Shown in pieces: positions 8,300 to 16,737 of a stretch of 64,000 nucleotides of DNA. Origin of the DNA: CAZYQW01 sp964649825 (GTDB lineage Bacteria; Planctomycetota; B15-G4; JADJEK01). Each line of letters starts with the position of its first letter. Within the stretch, counting starts at the first letter, position 1. The position numbers and the translations under genes are program-made. The notes beneath the pieces are model-generated. The model was not told the origin of the DNA. It saw nothing but the letters and a program-made list of their open reading frames with translations, and ran no database searches. The stretch spans positions 1-64,000 of the forward strand of contig CAZYQW010000081.1 of the NCBI GenBank assembly GCA_964649825.1, in the 5' to 3' direction.

Positions 8300-11200
8300 G
8301 TGCGCATCACCTTCGCGTACCTCTCCCTGTGCGTTGCCGCCGTCACCGCCAATCTCGAGGCCATTCCGCCGTCGATGAACCCGAGCGACGTCGGAATCGC
8401 GTACGACATCGTCGCGGTGCGAATGCCGCGCGCGGGAAACGACATCGTTCAAGCGTTTCCCGATGCGGCGAACCTCTCGCTCCACGTCGGGCGCGGCGCC
8501 GACCTGGTGTTGATCCATCCCGACGGAACGGAGGAGCTGCTCTTCGATCCCGGTCAGCTCGCGTCGGTCGTGGATCCGCTGGTGTCGTTCGATGGCTCGA
8601 CCATCTACTTCTCCGTCTTCGTCGATCCCCAGAACATGAATCCGCTCCGTTGGATTCCGCGTTCTCCAGCCCACCTGTGGAAGATCGACCTCGCGACGCG
8701 CGTGGCCACGCAATTGACGTTCGGCAACAAACCGAACTTCGCCGACACGTCGCACAAGTTCGACCCCGACTACGCGCTCTTCGACGTCGCGCCCGTCGAG
8801 CTTCCCGACGGACGGTTGCTGTTCCTTTCGAACCGCGACTCGGGGATCGGCCAGAAGCGGACGCCGTGGGGAGTCATGCCCTCGATGAGCTTCTGGCGGA
8901 TGAACGCGGACGGAACGAACATGGAGCGCCTCGAGCGCTTCAGCCAGGCGGGTTGCCAGCACCCGTTCATCCTGCGGGACGGCCGCATCGTCTGGACGCA
9001 CTACCATCCGGCGGGGCGGCGTTTCTTCGGGAGCACGTTCCCGTTGATGGTGGCCTCGCAGGATCTGTCGGACTTCAAGTCGTTCGCCGGTATGCACGAT
9101 CACTCGGTCGCGTGGCACTTCAGCACCGAGCTCTCGAGCGGTGACGTCGTCAGCACCGCGTACTACTACTTCCACAGCTTCGGACACGGCGCGCTCGTGC
9201 GGTTTCCGGTCGATCCCGGACATGCGACCGGACAGGTGTTCGAGCCGATCGACGACGCGGCGTGGCCCGACTATCACATCTATGGGCAGAACGATCACTT
9301 CTCTCGTGTCGGTCAGAACCTCGTGACGCCGTGGTCGGTCCTCGCCCACCCGAGCCTCTCGCACGACGGACCGTCCCCGATCCTGACGGATGGTACGTAC
9401 GCGGGGAAGTCGACGATGCCGGCCGGCGCGCCGGGCGACAATCTCCTCTTCGTGTGGAGCGACGGCCCCGTTCACGTCTCGGTGCCCACGGGCTTTCCGC
9501 GGATGAAGATCGCGTTCGCGGCGGGGGGGTGGCTTACCAAACGCGATGACCTCGTCGTCCTGAAGGAGAGCCCGGACCACCACTACATGCACCCGAAGGC
9601 GGTGGTGCCCTACTCGGCGATCTACGGGGTCGAGAAGCCGGCGACGCTCGCGGCTCCCGAGAACGAGGGTGGCGCGACCGCGTTGTTGCCGGCGGGCGGG
9701 CCGTTCGCGACGGTCGGGACGTCGTCGGTCTACAACCGGGAGTCGCGGTGGCCGGCCGCGTACAAGGACCTGTTCGACAACGGCCCGAGCAACGACTACA
9801 CGCAGTTCACCGCGGTGTTCGTCGTCGGGCAGGACTCGCGCGTCTTTCAGAACGCCGACATCCACGCCGCGCAGGTCGTGGCCGACATGTCGCACGTCGA
9901 GACCGGCTATGCCACGAACGCGCCGTTTCGCTCGCACAACAACGGGAGTCAGATTTGGGGCGTGCTGGGCGAGCTTCCGCTGCGCAAGTTCGATGCCCTC
10001 GACCAACCGATCCTCGATCCGCGCGGCGATCCCGATACCTCGTACGAGGTCAGGATCCCGGCCGACGTGCCGTTCCACAACCGCGTGCTCGACGAATACG
10101 GCATGCGCCTGACGTCGGAGGAGACGTGGAACTCGGCGCGCCCCGGCGAACGGAAGACGAACTGCGGCGGATGCCATGCGCACTCCACGAACGTCACCCC
10201 GCTCGACTTCGATCTGACCGCGGCGGCGAGACCTGGATACGCGATGGCGGACTTCGCGCTGCACACGCCGATGATCGATCGTGACGCGATGAACCAGCCG
10301 ACGGTGACGACGTTCCCCGAGCGCGTGCGCATCTACGAGTACTATCGGGACGTGAAGCCGATCCTCGACGCGAAGTGCATCTCGTGTCACGGCGACGTGT
10401 CGCCCGCGGGCGAGCTCGACCTGGAAGGAGTCGAGGCGGTCCAGAAGCTCGCGTTCGATTCGGCCGCGTCCGGCCTGAAAGGCGAGCACCAGGCCACGCG
10501 CTGGATCCGAAGGCAATCCGCGAATCGCAGCCTCCTCGTCTGGAAGCTGTTCGGACAGAGGCTCGACGGCAAGACGAACGCTTCGCACGCGGACGACGTC
10601 GACTACGTCGGCGAGATCATGCCTCCGCCGAGCTCGGGGATCGCGCCGTTGACGTTCCAGGAGAAGCGGACCATCGCGCTTTGGATCGATCTCGGCTGCC
10701 TCACCGCGACGTTCCCCGGAACGCCGACGGTAGGTGATCCGTTCGACGATCAGATGGCGCCGACGCTGGTGGTCTCGAACGTCCCGGCCACGACGAGCCA
10801 CGGCGGTCCGACGGCGTCGATCCGGGTCGGAGTGTACGACCTGCACGATGGGACCGATCCGACTTCGCTCGACGTGAAGGTGACGCCCGCCGGGGGTTCC
10901 CCATCGAGCAATCTGGCGGCCGGAATGACCGTGCCCGACGGCTCGGTGAGCGACGTCCCGGTGCCGATGGCGGCGGCCACGGTGGATCACGTCATCGACG
11001 TCGCCGTCAAGGACCTGGCCGGCAACGTCTCGCGCAGGACGATCACCGTCCCCGCGTGCGCGGGGTCGTTCCAGGTGATGGGCGGCGCATGCGGCGCACC
11101 GCCCCCATCGCTGTCCGCGAGCGGTTGTCCGTCGACGGATCGACCGATGACGATCCAGCTCGCCGGCGGCCCGCCCGGCGGGAAGGGGTTCGCGGTGGTC

Positions 11201-11425
11201 AGCAACGGGTCGACCATCCTCCCGATGAACCCGGACTGCTCTCTGCACGTGAAGCTGCCCGCCTGGTTCGTCCCCGTCCCCGTCGATGGATCCGGCGGGC
11301 TCCAGTTCACGTTCACCACGCCGCCCGTTGCTCCGGCCGACACCTACATCCAGGTGATCTTCGTCGACTCGACGCAGGCGTACGGGATCTCGGCGACGAA
11401 CTTGCTCCGTATCACGACGGGTTGA
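8300..11425 (+). CDS. Exported dihaem propeller protein, hydrazine-synthase alpha-like (HzsA_middle type)
   Basis: A 1041-residue exported protein. After a hydrophobic leader (about 20 residues), the N-terminal half is a beta-propeller with MNADGTNMERL and CQHPFILRDGRIVWTHYHP, typical of the HzsA middle domain family. Two haem c motifs follow: CGGCH near residue 622 and CISCH near 693, the latter continuing into GDVSPAGELDLEG like planctomycete cytochrome c domains. The last ~110 residues match the C-terminal domain also seen in the proteins at 11568-13901 and 14667-16133. GTG at 8300 is preferred over GTG at 8294 because a GGAG sits seven bases upstream. No gene for the other hydrazine synthase subunit or hydrazine dehydrogenase is nearby, so hydrazine synthesis should not be assumed; a redox role in the periplasm is more cautious. 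Confidence 0.82.
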   Translation: MRITFAYLSLCVAAVTANLEAIPPSMNPSDVGIAYDIVAVRMPRAGNDIVQAFPDAANLSLHVGRGADLVLIHPDGTEELLFDPGQLASVVDPLVSFDGSTIYFSVFVDPQNMNPLRWIPRSPAHLWKIDLATRVATQLTFGNKPNFADTSHKFDPDYALFDVAPVELPDGRLLFLSNRDSGIGQKRTPWGVMPSMSFWRMNADGTNMERLERFSQAGCQHPFILRDGRIVWTHYHPAGRRFFGSTFPLMVASQDLSDFKSFAGMHDHSVAWHFSTELSSGDVVSTAYYYFHSFGHGALVRFPVDPGHATGQVFEPIDDAAWPDYHIYGQNDHFSRVGQNLVTPWSVLAHPSLSHDGPSPILTDGTYAGKSTMPAGAPGDNLLFVWSDGPVHVSVPTGFPRMKIAFAAGGWLTKRDDLVVLKESPDHHYMHPKAVVPYSAIYGVEKPATLAAPENEGGATALLPAGGPFATVGTSSVYNRESRWPAAYKDLFDNGPSNDYTQFTAVFVVGQDSRVFQNADIHAAQVVADMSHVETGYATNAPFRSHNNGSQIWGVLGELPLRKFDALDQPILDPRGDPDTSYEVRIPADVPFHNRVLDEYGMRLTSEETWNSARPGERKTNCGGCHAHSTNVTPLDFDLTAAARPGYAMADFALHTPMIDRDAMNQPTVTTFPERVRIYEYYRDVKPILDAKCISCHGDVSPAGELDLEGVEAVQKLAFDSAASGLKGEHQATRWIRRQSANRSLLVWKLFGQRLDGKTNASHADDVDYVGEIMPPPSSGIAPLTFQEKRTIALWIDLGCLTATFPGTPTVGDPFDDQMAPTLVVSNVPATTSHGGPTASIRVGVYDLHDGTDPTSLDVKVTPAGGSPSSNLAAGMTVPDGSVSDVPVPMAAATVDHVIDVAVKDLAGNVSRRTITVPACAGSFQVMGGACGAPPPSLSASGCPSTDRPMTIQLAGGPPGGKGFAVVSNGSTILPMNPDCSLHVKLPAWFVPVPVDGSGGLQFTFTTPPVAPADTYIQVIFVDSTQAYGISATNLLRITTG

Positions 11426-11467
11426 GCTCGCACGAGCTCGAGGAAGATCGACGACGGCTTCGCGAGC

Positions 11468-11492
11468 GGGCCGCTCCAAGTGAGAGCGGCCC
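11468..11492. terminator. Hairpin between convergent genes
   Basis: A nine-base-pair perfect stem (GGGCCGCTC / GAGCGGCCC) with a seven-base loop lies between the stop codons of the convergent genes at 8300-11425 and 11568-13901. It has no T-run on either side, so it may act as a two-way terminator or simply protect 3' ends. Confidence 0.55.
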
Positions 11493-11567
11493 CAACCTCC
11501 CCGTGGCGGCGGGGGAGTCGAGGCCGCTCGCGGATTCCGTGGGACTCCGTCAGTCGCCCGACCGCGG

Positions 11568-13901
11568 CTACTTCAGGGTCACGGAGAGGGCGTTCGTCGA
11601 CGAGTAGCCCCACGAATTCGTGGCATCCGCGATGAACGCCTGGGCCTTCAGCGTCGTTCCCGATTGGATGGGCGGGGCGAGCACCGAACTCAACGCCAAG
11701 GATCCGGAGCCGGGAACTCCCGGGGTTCCGTTCAGCATCAGCGGCACGGTCAGGATCGTCGGAGTGATCAGGAGCGAGCACGACCCGGCGGCCGGGAAGT
11801 CGACCTCGAAGACTCCGACCAACACCAGCGCAAGCGTTTGAGGTGCGCCGTTCGCGATGTAGGTATGGATCGTCTGGCCCGGAGAGGGACATCCGTCCAT
11901 CGTCAGGCTCGGAACGTACCCGCCGGCGCCGGCGCAGCCGTTTCCGTACAACGAGATCGCGTCCATCGCTCCGCACGCCGTCCCGGTGAAGTACTCGACG
12001 GCTCGAGCGAAGGCGTCCTCGCCGATCACCTGGCCCATCTTTCGTCCTGGGATGTCGTCGGCCGGCGGGTGGATGCCGCCCCAGATGCGTGACAACGAGC
12101 ACTGATCCGACGCGTCGTAGTAGGACGCCCACTGCAGGGTGACGTCCACGCTCGGACCTTCCTCGAAGACCAGGTACTGGTCCTGCGGGCAGAAGAACTC
12201 GGCGAGCCCGTCGGGGAAGTACGGAGATCCAGTCAACCGGTGCAGCGTCACTGCGGCCGCACGGCTGTACGTGCTGTGGCCCGAGACGTATCCCGCGAAC
12301 GGTGGAGTCACGAAGGTCGGTCGCTGATACGGCCACCAGTTCTCGGCCAGGATCCAACCGCAGCCGGCCTGGTCCGTGGCGGGGTTCGGGATGTAATCCG
12401 GGCCGCGCCAGGTGAACATCGCGATCTTGCCCTCGCTCCCGACGAGGTGCTCGTGCTTCTGGCCCGGTGCCGTCGTCGCGGCCGTGACCAGCTCGATGTA
12501 TCCGGGGTAGAGCCGGATTCCGTCGGGATGATAGCTCGGGAGCGAAGAGTCGGACGATTGTCCTCGGTCCGCCAAGTAGCGAATCGCGCTGACGGGTCGA
12601 ACGAAGTCGTACCACCCTTTGACGCCCCACGCCGCGATCGCGCAGTCATGCATCGCTCCGCCGAGCGCGAGGTACGACTTGACGTCCCATTCCAGGGCGT
12701 CGAGCACGGGTCCTTGACCGGCGAGCTGCTTCTGGAACGACGGGTGGTCGCTGACGTAGTTCAGGATCGTGAACCAGTGTCCCGGAGGCGTCTCTGACGA
12801 GGGACCGTCCGCCCAGAACTCGGCCAGGATCCGAGCGTAGTCCCCGCGCGGCACGATCTGCGGCGCGTACGGCTGGCCGGTCACCGGGTTCAGCGCATAG
12901 CCCTGCCCCGAGTCGCCGCCGTTCAGGATGTCATAGAACTGATCGTACTCGCTGGGCCCCGCCGGGAGAGGCGCACCGCCGATCGAACCCGGCGAGACGT
13001 CGATCATCACTCCGTCATTCTGGTCGAGGTGACCGGACCAGATCGCGACGAGCTCGAAACCCCACTTGTAGTCATCCGACGTCGCAGTGCCGACCAGCGG
13101 CGGCGATCCCGGATCGTGATAGACCCAATAGTCGAATCCGCTCCGTTGGTAGATGTGGACGTCCGTAAGCGCCAGCGCGAACGCCGAGACCTGGCCCCAC
13201 TCAGGGCTCAGGAACTCCGGGTAGGCGCCGGGGATGACGTGTCCCGATTGGTCGATGAAGAAGTCCAGCGCCAGAGGCTGCCAACGATTCGGATCGGTGA
13301 TCGTCGGGTTTCCGGGAAGCGCCGGGACGAGCGGGTCGTTGATCGGGAAGTAATGCTGGTTGGCGTAGCCCCCCGGCTCGTTCGAGTGATCGGCCAGGCC
13401 GTACGCCAGCACGTTCACCGCGATGCGGTTCCCGACCGCCGCCGGACTGTCACCGACGGTGGACGTGAAGTTCTTGTCGTACCCGAGCGTCGCCATGAGC
13501 TGGTCGTACATCGGGAGCATCACCGCGGCGCCCGGCGAGCTCGAGAAGCGTGAATACAGGATCCGGTAGCAGGCGTGGCTGATCGCTTCGTTCCGGAAGT
13601 TCTTCAGGAGCGGGCTGAACGTCGGGTGCTTCTCCGTCGTGAGGATTGGCTTCGCGAAGAAGTCGTAGACGGCCCATGCGTCCCACATCGCGACCGAGAC
13701 GTGGTAGAGGTTCCTCGCGTGCACGGTCGGTCGAGCGAAGTCGTTCCGAATCGACTCGAGGAGGAGCTCGTTCCACTGGCGGGCGACCGAGTGCGGCTGC
13801 GCCTGAGTCGCGGGAGCGAAAGCCACGGCGATGAACGCGACCGCGGCGATCGCCGGAAAAGCCCGACGAGCTCGACATTTTGGGACTAGGTTCGGTGTCA
13901 T
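11568..13901 (-). CDS. Vanadium-dependent haloperoxidase / PAP2-type secreted protein
   Basis: A 777-residue protein with a signal peptide (hydrophobic core about residues 14-33, ending at ATQAQ). It carries the complete vanadate/phosphate-binding signature of the haloperoxidase-acid phosphatase superfamily in order: KGWYDFVRP (the K-x6-RP motif, near 427), SGHS (near 538) and SRIWGGIHPPADD (the SRxxxGxHxxxD motif, near 606). The N-terminal segment with ARPTVHARNL and MWDAWAVYDFF is typical of bacterial vanadium-haloperoxidase-like proteins. Expected chemistry is halide oxidation by peroxide or phosphomonoester hydrolysis; the sequence does not decide which. The last ~120 residues are the C-terminal domain shared with both neighbouring exported proteins, ending in a TNALSVTLK-like strand. 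The start has an upstream in-frame region only 0-10 codons long and is accepted as given. Confidence 0.88.
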   Translation of the reverse strand: MTPNLVPKCRARRAFPAIAAVAFIAVAFAPATQAQPHSVARQWNELLLESIRNDFARPTVHARNLYHVSVAMWDAWAVYDFFAKPILTTEKHPTFSPLLKNFRNEAISHACYRILYSRFSSSPGAAVMLPMYDQLMATLGYDKNFTSTVGDSPAAVGNRIAVNVLAYGLADHSNEPGGYANQHYFPINDPLVPALPGNPTITDPNRWQPLALDFFIDQSGHVIPGAYPEFLSPEWGQVSAFALALTDVHIYQRSGFDYWVYHDPGSPPLVGTATSDDYKWGFELVAIWSGHLDQNDGVMIDVSPGSIGGAPLPAGPSEYDQFYDILNGGDSGQGYALNPVTGQPYAPQIVPRGDYARILAEFWADGPSSETPPGHWFTILNYVSDHPSFQKQLAGQGPVLDALEWDVKSYLALGGAMHDCAIAAWGVKGWYDFVRPVSAIRYLADRGQSSDSSLPSYHPDGIRLYPGYIELVTAATTAPGQKHEHLVGSEGKIAMFTWRGPDYIPNPATDQAGCGWILAENWWPYQRPTFVTPPFAGYVSGHSTYSRAAAVTLHRLTGSPYFPDGLAEFFCPQDQYLVFEEGPSVDVTLQWASYYDASDQCSLSRIWGGIHPPADDIPGRKMGQVIGEDAFARAVEYFTGTACGAMDAISLYGNGCAGAGGYVPSLTMDGCPSPGQTIHTYIANGAPQTLALVLVGVFEVDFPAAGSCSLLITPTILTVPLMLNGTPGVPGSGSLALSSVLAPPIQSGTTLKAQAFIADATNSWGYSSTNALSVTLK

Positions 13902-14104
13902 GACGTCTCCTGTTGATGATCACGATCCGCCGCAGCAGGCCTGGGTGAGTCCGCGCGAACGCCGATCTCGGCCGGATTCGCGGCGGTGGAATCATAACAC
14001 CGGGGCCGATTCCGGAGGGCCGTCTTCGGGTCCGGCCGGGGGACTCACACGTACCGACGACGTCCCCGGTCGCAGTTCCGGCCAGGAGATGCCAAACCGC
14101 CTCG

Positions 14105-14340
14105 GTGGGAGCTCGTGAGTCACCGTACGGGCTCCGGCTCGTGAACGGCTCGCAGCGCCACCACTTCCAGCGGAACCGATTCATCGGGAGCGGCGCCGAC
14201 GGCGTCTGGATCTCCGCCGCCGACAACGTCTTCACGGCGAACGTCGCGAAGGAGAGTCAAGCGTTCGACCTGCGCGACCTCTCCCCGGGCGACAACGTCT
14301 TCATCGGCAATACGTTCGGCACCACGAACGGACGGACGCC
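14105..14340 (+). pseudogene. Fragment of a right-handed beta-helix protein
   Basis: The plus frame from about 14105 to 14340 encodes consecutive beta-helix rungs with the N.F..N pattern: HFQRNRFIGSGADGVWIS, then DNVFTANVAKES, then GDNVFIGNTFGTT. Such rungs occur in pectate-lyase-like and NosD/CASH proteins. Only about three rungs remain. There is no leader or N-terminal part upstream, and after 14340 the frame turns into Arg-rich sequence without the pattern. I read it as the remains of a larger secreted protein truncated at both ends. The neighbourhood contains other broken genes, consistent with rearrangement. Confidence 0.55.
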
Positions 14341-14368
14341 GGCGGGCGCGCGGCGTCGCGTCTTCGTC

Positions 14369-14573
14369 TCAGGACTCCGGCGTCGGACGGGTCGCCGGCC
14401 GTCCGCCGCCGGCCTGATCGGAGATCGAGAGGACCATCAGGAGGATCCCGAGCAACACCGCCGCGTGCGCGGCCGCACGCCTCGCCCACGCCGAACTCCT
14501 CCGCGTCGCGGAGGATCCCTTCGCGCTCCTCGTTCGTGTACCGCCTTCGTCGGCTGTTTCCGTTTTCTCTCAT
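14369..14573 (-). pseudogene. Possible frameshifted small gene (HTH-like start, membrane-like end)
   Basis: On the minus strand an ATG at 14573 opens a frame beginning RRRRYTNEEREGILRDAEEF, which resembles the N-terminal helix-turn-helix of transposases and related DNA-binding proteins. The likeness stops after about 32 residues (near 14478). Another frame then encodes AAVLLGILLMVLSIS, a convincing membrane segment, and ends at a stop at 14369. Neither half makes sense alone. It could be a frameshifted relic or two unrelated scraps. Low confidence. Confidence 0.25.
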
Positions 14574-14666
14574 GATCGACCTCCGGGAGTCGAGCGCTCC
14601 GCACCGCCGGCCCGTCCGGCGTCTCAGGGCTCGACTCGCGTGGCCGATCGCCAGCGCTTCCGACTG

Positions 14667-16133
14667 TCAGCCGATCTCGATCTCCAGGCCCTGCGTGAGC
14701 GAAACGTTCTTCACCGCTGCCGCATCGCCGATGGCAGCTTGCAGGAAGATGCTCGTGCCCGAGAGCGCGGGAATGGGTGGCAACACGGCCGGCAGCGAGA
14801 TGGAGCCCGCACCGGCCAGGCCGGGCGCGCCGCCGAGCGGGAATGCCAGCATGAGCGCCACCGAGCCCAGGTGGAACGTGCCGCCGTAGAAGGGCTGCGC
14901 TCCGCTGGACAAGCTGACGAACAGCGCCGCGTTCGCGCCGCCCACGGCATTGGAGAGGTTCAGCGCGATCGCCGAGCCCCGCTCGGGGCAACCGGTACCC
15001 GTGAGCTTCGGCACGAGATTTCCGGCGCCCTCAAGCCCAAGGCCGTACGCGATCCAGCCGCCGTCGCACGCGCTCGGCGGCACCGAGGTCATGCCAGGGT
15101 GGGTCAAGATCCCGCCCAGCGACGCCGGACTGGTCGTGATGACGGTGCCGGGGCCACCGGCTGAACCCTGTGCGTAGGCGCGCAGCGTGGCGTGGAAGGA
15201 GTCGATGACGACCACCTTGTTGAGCACGGAGCTGTAGGCGCCGGCGGCCGTGTTGGCATACGCCGTGGGCGGCTGGTCGTCGCCATTGCTGCCCCACACG
15301 CTGATGGCCGACGTCGCCGGATCCACGAGCAGCATGCGCGGCATGATCACGTAGTCGACGGACAGGATGCACAACACGAGCTGGCCGTTCGGGCCGCGGC
15401 TCCAGCCCACGGGCGTCTCGCCGCTGGTCCACGGCCAGGGGTTCGGGCTGACTTCGAACTGCACGTTGCCCACTGGGCCGACAACACGCGAACCGTCCGC
15501 TGAGAGCGGCAGCTTGCGCACGTTGACGGCCCACTCGGGAAAGCCCGGCGCCGGCTGGGTCGACGCGACGAACAGCGAGTTGGTGGCCGCGTCGTGGATG
15601 GTGCCGTTGATGGAGTAGGAGGCGTTGCCGTCGATCATCATCGGGGTGATTCCGTCGCTGTCATACAGCACGCGGAGGATGTTCGCGGCATCGAAGTAGA
15701 GCAGCGGATTGGGGCTGCCCGCTGCGGAACAGTAGATCCGACCGTCGTGGGTCGGCGCGATGCTCGTCAGATAGATGCCGATAGGATATTGGCCCGAGGT
15801 GACGTTCTGCAGATTGCCCGCTCCGTCGGCAAACCAGAGATGGATGGTCGGGTTACCGATTGGCGCGCTGAACACGAGCCGCTGGCGATACGGATCGAAC
15901 GCCATTGCCTCCCCCGACGGCTGGAACACGCCGGACGTCTGCACGAACACGGAGCTCGTGCCGGTCAGCGGATCGACACGCAAGATGCCGGAGCCGCTGT
16001 AGCCGGGCGATTGGACGAGGTTGTAGACGAAGACTTCGCCTGCGTCGAAGCCGCCGCCTTGCGCGAGGGTATCGGGGGTGGCCACGCCGAGTAGCGTGAC
16101 GAGGCTGAGAGGGATCGGGATGGAGATCTTCAT
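14667..16133 (-). CDS. Secreted beta-propeller-like protein with shared C-terminal domain
   Basis: A 488-residue exported protein with signal peptide (residues 1-24, ending TLAQ). Residues 30-360 contain repeats with alternating small and aromatic residues (ILRVDPLTGT, MAFDPYRQRL, SIAPTHDGRIY, LLVDPATSAISVW) that look like degenerate propeller blades binding no obvious cofactor. The last ~120 residues, starting around VPKLTGTGCPERG and ending LTQGLEIEIG, match the C-terminal domain of the proteins encoded at 8300-11425 and 11568-13901. No catalytic motif was seen. The gene has the same codon bias as its neighbours. It sits between the beta-helix fragment and the integrase fragment, in the accessory segment next to tRNA-Pro. 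Function unknown; a surface or extracellular structural or adhesive role is plausible. Confidence 0.78.
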   Translation of the reverse strand: MKISIPIPLSLVTLLGVATPDTLAQGGGFDAGEVFVYNLVQSPGYSGSGILRVDPLTGTSSVFVQTSGVFQPSGEAMAFDPYRQRLVFSAPIGNPTIHLWFADGAGNLQNVTSGQYPIGIYLTSIAPTHDGRIYCSAAGSPNPLLYFDAANILRVLYDSDGITPMMIDGNASYSINGTIHDAATNSLFVASTQPAPGFPEWAVNVRKLPLSADGSRVVGPVGNVQFEVSPNPWPWTSGETPVGWSRGPNGQLVLCILSVDYVIMPRMLLVDPATSAISVWGSNGDDQPPTAYANTAAGAYSSVLNKVVVIDSFHATLRAYAQGSAGGPGTVITTSPASLGGILTHPGMTSVPPSACDGGWIAYGLGLEGAGNLVPKLTGTGCPERGSAIALNLSNAVGGANAALFVSLSSGAQPFYGGTFHLGSVALMLAFPLGGAPGLAGAGSISLPAVLPPIPALSGTSIFLQAAIGDAAAVKNVSLTQGLEIEIG

Positions 16134-16229
16134 GAGAACGGTTCCGCCGGGGGTGGAGGACGCAATGGTTGTCGTTCACCTCCTCAATCCGGACGCAGGC
16201 CGCGGCGTTGCGCGAGAAAATCTCCGCGC
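16134..16229. other. Upstream region of the propeller gene
   Basis: This 96-base stretch lies between the start of the secreted propeller gene and the integrase fragment. No gene is seen. Together with the fragment it makes up the 476-base gap before tRNA-Pro. Confidence 0.35.
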
Positions 16230-16480
16230 GCCGATCCCTCCTCGACTCATGTGGGCCTCGTAACGGCGGGCCTTGCCGTGGTGCTCGGTCTTGTGGCCGT
16301 GGACGTCGAGACCCGACGTCGCTCTCGGCTTCGATGCCATGGGCGCGCACGCGGAGGACCTCGTCGGGACGCATTCCGGTCAGGAGTTGCAGCTCGAGGC
16401 GACCTGCGCGGATACGAGGGAGGATCGCATGGACATGGACGTGCTCCTCCGGCACGCCAGCGGACGGGCGCGGTCTCCCG
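16230..16480 (-). pseudogene. Tyrosine recombinase (integrase) fragment
   Basis: On the minus strand the translation VPEEHV...ILPRIRAGRLELQLLTGMRPDEVLRVRA (about 16456 down to 16330) is the segment of phage-type integrases around the first catalytic arginine (TGMRPDEV). After a one-base frameshift near 16310 a second frame gives HGHKTEHHGKARRYEAH (about 16305-16250), matching the HKTxHHGK segment that follows in the same family. Further catalytic boxes (HxxRH, Tyr) are absent. So this is an inactivated central piece of an integrase. It lies 130 bases beyond the 3' end of a tRNA-Pro gene, the usual place for an integrase next to its attachment site. Confidence 0.75.
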
Positions 16481-16609
16481 AGCCTCGGTCCGGCCGCGGC
16501 GGAGACCTGCGGCCGGAATTCCGTGAGTTCACTACTGTTCCAGGGCGGTTCGGCCGCACTGTCGGGTCGACGGGTAGCACCCAAATCGGGTGTTCGGCGG
16601 GTTTTATGA

Positions 16610-16685
16610 TGGTCGGGGCGACAGGATTTGAACCTGCGACCTCATGCTCCCAAAGCACGCACTCTAGCCCCTGAGCTACGCCCCG
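16610..16685 (-). tRNA. tRNA-Pro (anticodon TGG)
   Basis: Read on the minus strand, the gene has a seven-base acceptor stem CGGGGCG/CGCCCCG, the D-arm sequence GCTCAGGGGCTAGAGT, an anticodon stem CGTGC/GCATG with loop TTTGGGA (anticodon TGG, G at position 37 as usual for Pro), and the T-loop GGTTCAAATCC. Discriminator A and an encoded CCA follow (CCA at 16610-16612). It decodes CCA and, by wobble, other proline codons. It lies 52 bases downstream of the lexA stop codon on the same strand. The integrase fragment beyond its 3' end suggests it served as an attachment site. Confidence 0.96.
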
Positions 16686-16737
16686 AGCCAAGGACGAGAA
16701 GACTAGCATTCCGCGATCGACGAGGGAACGGTCTGGA

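Noticed and set aside
8300..11425. True hydrazine synthase subunit
   Set aside because: Only the alpha-like middle domain and haem motifs are seen; partner genes are missing, so the specific reaction was not claimed.
8225..11479. Long minus-strand open frame opposite the dihaem gene
   Set aside because: Composition of a shadow frame (Arg, Val, Asp, His repeats); the plus strand has signal peptide and CxxCH motifs.
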